A stretch of DNA of 64,000 nt from Pseudomonas frederiksbergensis (GTDB lineage Bacteria > Pseudomonadota > Gammaproteobacteria > Pseudomonadales > Pseudomonadaceae), in the NCBI RefSeq assembly GCF_003732705.1, contig NZ_MOBR01000015.1, positions 248,001 to 312,000 on the forward strand. Direction: 5' to 3'. Position numbers and translations under genes: made by a program. Under the pieces are notes generated by a model. It searched no databases. It was not told the DNA's origin and saw only the letters and a program-made list of their open reading frames with translations. Of this stretch, positions 61,487 to 64,000 are shown piece after piece; the stretch's first letter is position 1, and every line of letters starts with the position of its first letter.

Positions 61487-61563
61487 GAAGCGGTTTCACC
61501 ATGCAGGGGGGCGGGCGGAAAAATGTATAGCAATTTTCCCGAACCGTCATTACCAACGCCCCG

Positions 61564-62472
61564 TCAGAACACCGACCAGCCGATCCGCTGACTCAACAAC
61601 TCCAGCGCCGCCATGCCCGCCAGCGAGTTGCCGGCCGCATTCAATTCCGGCGACCACACGCACACGGTGAATTGCCCCGGCACCACCGCCACAATCCCGC
61701 CACCGACGCCGCTCTTGCCGGGCAGGCCGACGCGGTAGGCGAAGTTGCCCGCCTCGTCATAGAGGCCGCTGGTGGCCATGATCGAGTTGACTTGCTGGGT
61801 CTGGCGGGCGGTGAGGATTTGTTCGCCACTGTGTTTGCAGAAGCCGTCGTTGGCCAGGAAGCAGAACGCCCGGGCCAGGTCCACGCAACTCATGCGCAGG
61901 GCGCAGTGGCTGAAATAGCTGCGCAGTACGGCTTCGACGTCGTTGTGGAAATTGCCGAAGGATTGCATCAGGTACGCCATGGCGGCGTTGCGCGCACGGT
62001 GCTGGTATTCGGATTCGGCGACTTTGCCGTCCACCATCACTTGCGGGTTGCCGGACAGGCGCCGCACGAAATCGCGCATCGACAGGGCTGGCGCGGCAAA
62101 GCGTGACTGGTTGATGTCGCAGATCACCAGCGCCCCGGCGTTGATGAACGGATTGCGCGGGCGGCCACGTTCGAACTCCAGCTGCACCAGGGAGTTGAAC
62201 GGCTGGCCGGACGGCTCGTGGCCCAGGCGTTCCCAGATCGCTTCGCCGGAATGTTCGATGGCCTGCACCAGGCTGAAGACCTTGGAAATACTTTGCACCG
62301 AGAACAGCGTCTGCGCGTCGCCGGCGCAGTACAGCTCGCCGTCATTGCCATACACGGCGATGCCCAACTGGTTGGCCGGCACGGTGCCGAGGGCGGGAAT
62401 GTAGTCAGCCACCTTGCCCTGGCCGATCAGGGGACGAACTGCGTCAAGGATCTCGTTCAACAGCGCTTGCAT
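61564..62472 (-). CDS. glsA: glutaminase
   Basis: A 302-aa serine-dependent glutaminase hydrolysing glutamine to glutamate and ammonia. The catalytic Ser-x-x-Lys is in FSVQSISKVFSLVQA. Other family blocks: GRPRNPFINAGALVICD, EYQHRARNAAMAYLMQSFGN, ATSGLYDEAGNFAYRVGLPG, KSGVGGGIVAVVPGQ. Length matches E. coli YneH/YbaS type. Start: ATG 62472; the frame continues to 62682, but that part has no family match. Upstream of the ProA-like gene by 77 bp, so the two may form a small glutamine/glutamate unit. Confidence 0.92.
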   Translation of the reverse strand: MQALLNEILDAVRPLIGQGKVADYIPALGTVPANQLGIAVYGNDGELYCAGDAQTLFSVQSISKVFSLVQAIEHSGEAIWERLGHEPSGQPFNSLVQLEFERGRPRNPFINAGALVICDINQSRFAAPALSMRDFVRRLSGNPQVMVDGKVAESEYQHRARNAAMAYLMQSFGNFHNDVEAVLRSYFSHCALRMSCVDLARAFCFLANDGFCKHSGEQILTARQTQQVNSIMATSGLYDEAGNFAYRVGLPGKSGVGGGIVAVVPGQFTVCVWSPELNAAGNSLAGMAALELLSQRIGWSVF

Positions 62473-62680
62473 GCCGGGTTCCGAAGTCTCGCCCCATGGG
62501 TTTGCGGGGACACAGTCGCTAGACGCCGTTGGTGCACGGCGGATCACAGTTTTGTAGGGGAATGTATCTGGGGCCCGTCCTGATACATGGAGTTGCTTTC
62601 GGGACATATCGCCAACACACCTCGCTGGAACACTTCGGGTGTCTGCTGACCCTGGTCGGCCCTTGTTCCGGAGCGTTGCC

Positions 62681-63304
62681 ATGAATACCTCAATCCCGCG
62701 TTATCACGGCTGGTCGCTGTTCGGCCTGTTGTCCTTGCTGGTGCTGCTGATGACCGGCCTGATCCTGGTGCTCAACCCCGATCTGGTGGAAGCCACCCGC
62801 AGCGCCATCCGCGCCACGGCCCGGACCTCGTTTGCGCTGTTTCTCGCGGCGTTTCTGGCGTCTGCGTTTGCCGTGCTGGTGCCCTCACCCTTCAGCAAAT
62901 CCCTGGTGCGCGAGCGGCGGTTTATCGGCCTGGCGTTTGCCTTTTCGCACCTGGTGCATGCGGTGCTGATTTATAGCTATGGGCAGTTGAATCCTGAGTT
63001 CTGGCCGGGACGCACTACGGTGGGCAACATTCCGGGGTCGGTCGGTTACTTGTTCATATTGCTGATGGCGATCACGTCGTTCAAAACCACGACGCGGATA
63101 ATCGGCGCCAAAGCCTGGAAAGCCCTGCACGTGACAGGGATGTGGGTGATTGCGGCGGTGTTTACCTACTCCAACTTCAAGCGGATACCGATGAGTGATT
63201 GGTACGTGTTGCCGTTCGGGATGATGTGTGCGGCGATTGCCCTGAGGTTGGTGGGTAAGTGGGCGCTTAAGAACAAACGCATTCAGCGCCATGCCTATAC
63301 CTGA
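62681..63304 (+). CDS. ferric-reductase-like transmembrane protein
   Basis: A 207-aa protein with about six hydrophobic segments (LFGLLSLLVLLMTGLILVLN, FALFLAAFLASAFAVL, RFIGLAFAFSHLVHAVLIY, VGYLFILLMAITSF, LHVTGMWVIAAVFTY). Histidines in SHLVHAVL and KALHVTGMW are placed on helices as haem ligands, as in the ferric-reductase-like/YedZ(MsrQ) group. It may pass electrons across the inner membrane, but no flavin domain or msrP partner is adjacent. ATG 62681 has GGAG seven bases upstream; the frame from 62639 lacks support. Confidence 0.7.
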   Translation: MNTSIPRYHGWSLFGLLSLLVLLMTGLILVLNPDLVEATRSAIRATARTSFALFLAAFLASAFAVLVPSPFSKSLVRERRFIGLAFAFSHLVHAVLIYSYGQLNPEFWPGRTTVGNIPGSVGYLFILLMAITSFKTTTRIIGAKAWKALHVTGMWVIAAVFTYSNFKRIPMSDWYVLPFGMMCAAIALRLVGKWALKNKRIQRHAYT

Positions 63305-63322
63305 AATCCACCACTGAACCCT

Positions 63323-63412
63323 TGTGGGAGCGAGCTTGCTCGCGATAACGGACTAACAGTCAACAGTGATATCGACTGACAGGACGCCATCGCGAGCAAG
63401 CTCGCTCCCACA
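63323..63412. repeat. REPIN (gtgggagcgagcttgctcgcg type)
   Basis: The arms tgtgggagcgagcttgctcg and cgagcaagctcgctcccaca are exact inverses around a 50-bp core, 18 bp after the ferric-reductase-like gene. Confidence 0.9.
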
Positions 63413-63448
63413 GTTGTTTTGTATTGTTTGGCGATTTTTCATCCGGCT

Positions 63449-63528
63449 GTGTATCCGAGTGTGTACAGCCGCCCTTCCGATACACCGCTTGCCTAAAACC
63501 CCGCTTCAACGACACACCCCGGATACAC
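63449..63528. promoter_or_regulatory. three GTGTATC/GATACAC half-sites before the DoxX gene
   Basis: GTGTATC at 63449-63455 and its inverse GATACAC at 63479-63485 and again at 63522-63528 lie 65-145 bp upstream of the DoxX-type gene start. The last two are 43 bp apart, about four helical turns. This looks like a cluster of regulator half-sites; the regulator is unknown. Confidence 0.35.
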
Positions 63529-63593
63529 CCCCTTGCTGAAATGTGCTGGTCGATTGGCCCAGCCGATCAAAGCCCTCAACGGAGATCAAGCCC

Positions 63594-64000
63594 ATGAACA
63601 CTTCACTTTCTTCGGCCGTCAAAGGCCTGCACCTGAACCTCGACCGTGCCGGCAGCTGGATTGCGCCGTTGACCCTGCGCATCTTCCTCGCCTGGGAGTT
63701 TTTCGAGTCGGGCCTGGAGAAATGGAATGGCGAGAACTGGTTTGCCGATATCCAGGATGCCTTTCCGTTTCCGTTCAACCACGTACCCGCCACGCTGAAC
63801 TGGGAATTGTCGATGTGGGCCGAGCTGATCTGCGCCCTTGCGCTGTTGGTAGGCCTGGGCACGCGGATCTCGACAGTGATTTTGATCGTCGTCACCGTGG
63901 TCGCGACCGCTGCTGTTCACTGGCCGGCCGATTGGTCTACATTGAGTGAACTTGCCCAGGGCTACGCCATCAGTAACAAAGGGCACGGTAACTTCAAACT
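63594..64000 (+). CDS. DoxX-family membrane protein, HvfX-like (partial, runs off the right edge)
   Basis: 135 codons are visible. MNTSLSSAVKGLHLNLDRAG is followed by a first helix (IAPLTLRIFLAWEFFESGLE), a soluble loop (NGENWFADIQDAFPFPFNHV), further helices (WAELICALALLVGLGTRIST, VILIVVTVVATAAVHW) and SNKGHGNF. This matches the DoxX-type membrane proteins named HvfX that accompany copper-binding RiPP (DUF2282/DUF692) clusters. No such partner is in the window, so the role is only inferred. GGAG lies nine bases before the ATG. Confidence 0.72.
   Translation, partial: MNTSLSSAVKGLHLNLDRAGSWIAPLTLRIFLAWEFFESGLEKWNGENWFADIQDAFPFPFNHVPATLNWELSMWAELICALALLVGLGTRISTVILIVVTVVATAAVHWPADWSTLSELAQGYAISNKGHGNFK

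Noticed and set aside
62473..62682. N-terminal extension of the glutaminase
   Set aside because: No similarity to glutaminase, and it overlaps the divergent control region of the membrane-protein gene.

Overview
The window looks like a chromosomal segment of a Pseudomonas of the fluorescens group. The evidence is high-GC coding DNA, dozens of Pseudomonas-type REP/REPIN hairpins in the gaps, and genus-typical genes (serralysin AprA, AlkC with an Ig-like tail, DUF2789/DUF2790/DUF6124 proteins, FMN lactate dehydrogenase, RpiR-type IolR). I see no tRNA, rRNA, integrase, transposase or CRISPR array. All family calls come from reading motifs; no database search was run.

Layout. 1-5 kb: small unknown genes, an unusual chemoreceptor and a zinc-independent DksA2-like protein. 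5-21.7 kb: a complete inositol catabolic cluster on the minus strand, with its RpiR regulator iolR divergent. Transcribed from about 20.4 kb downwards it reads iolC-DUF2090, iolE, iolB, iolA, iolI, iolD, iolG, iolH, an iolW-like dehydrogenase, then the ABC importer ibpA-iatA-iatP. The importer brings inositol in. IolG, IolE, IolD, IolB, the two-domain IolC and IolA then convert it to DHAP, acetyl-CoA and CO2, while IolI and the IolW-like enzyme should feed in other inositol isomers. GGAA-N6-TTCC-type boxes lie in the iolC/iolR gap (exact) and before ibpA (one mismatch).

21.7-27.8 kb: a glutathione transferase, AlkC, then an accessory patch. In this patch two direct copies of a REPIN plus DUF6124 gene flank an AT-rich gene with an Mrr-like nuclease domain. 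The intact DUF6124 copy has a long leader with several hairpins. Next come DUF4287 and a stand-alone secreted starch-binding (CBM20) protein. 27.9-34.3 kb: LysR/GMC oxidoreductase, an MHS transporter, lldD and DUF427. 34.5-42.3 kb: an aprA gene without its exporter genes, SDR/AraC, a cupin, a five-unit 136-bp REPIN array, and a LysR gene divergent from a three-gene oxidoreductase operon.

42.3-52.3 kb: topB behind a palindrome that contains a LexA-like box, then a four-gene cyclic-di-GMP/phosphorelay cluster (response-regulator remnant, REC-GGDEF-EAL, 1512-aa hybrid kinase, REC-GGDEF). 52.6-64 kb: GST, GNAT, a small conserved protein, a cyanate module (cynR, cynS, DUF2790, cynT), MocR/EamA, BON, a ProA-like dehydrogenase, glutaminase, a ferric-reductase-like membrane protein, and the start of a DoxX/HvfX-like gene cut by the window end.
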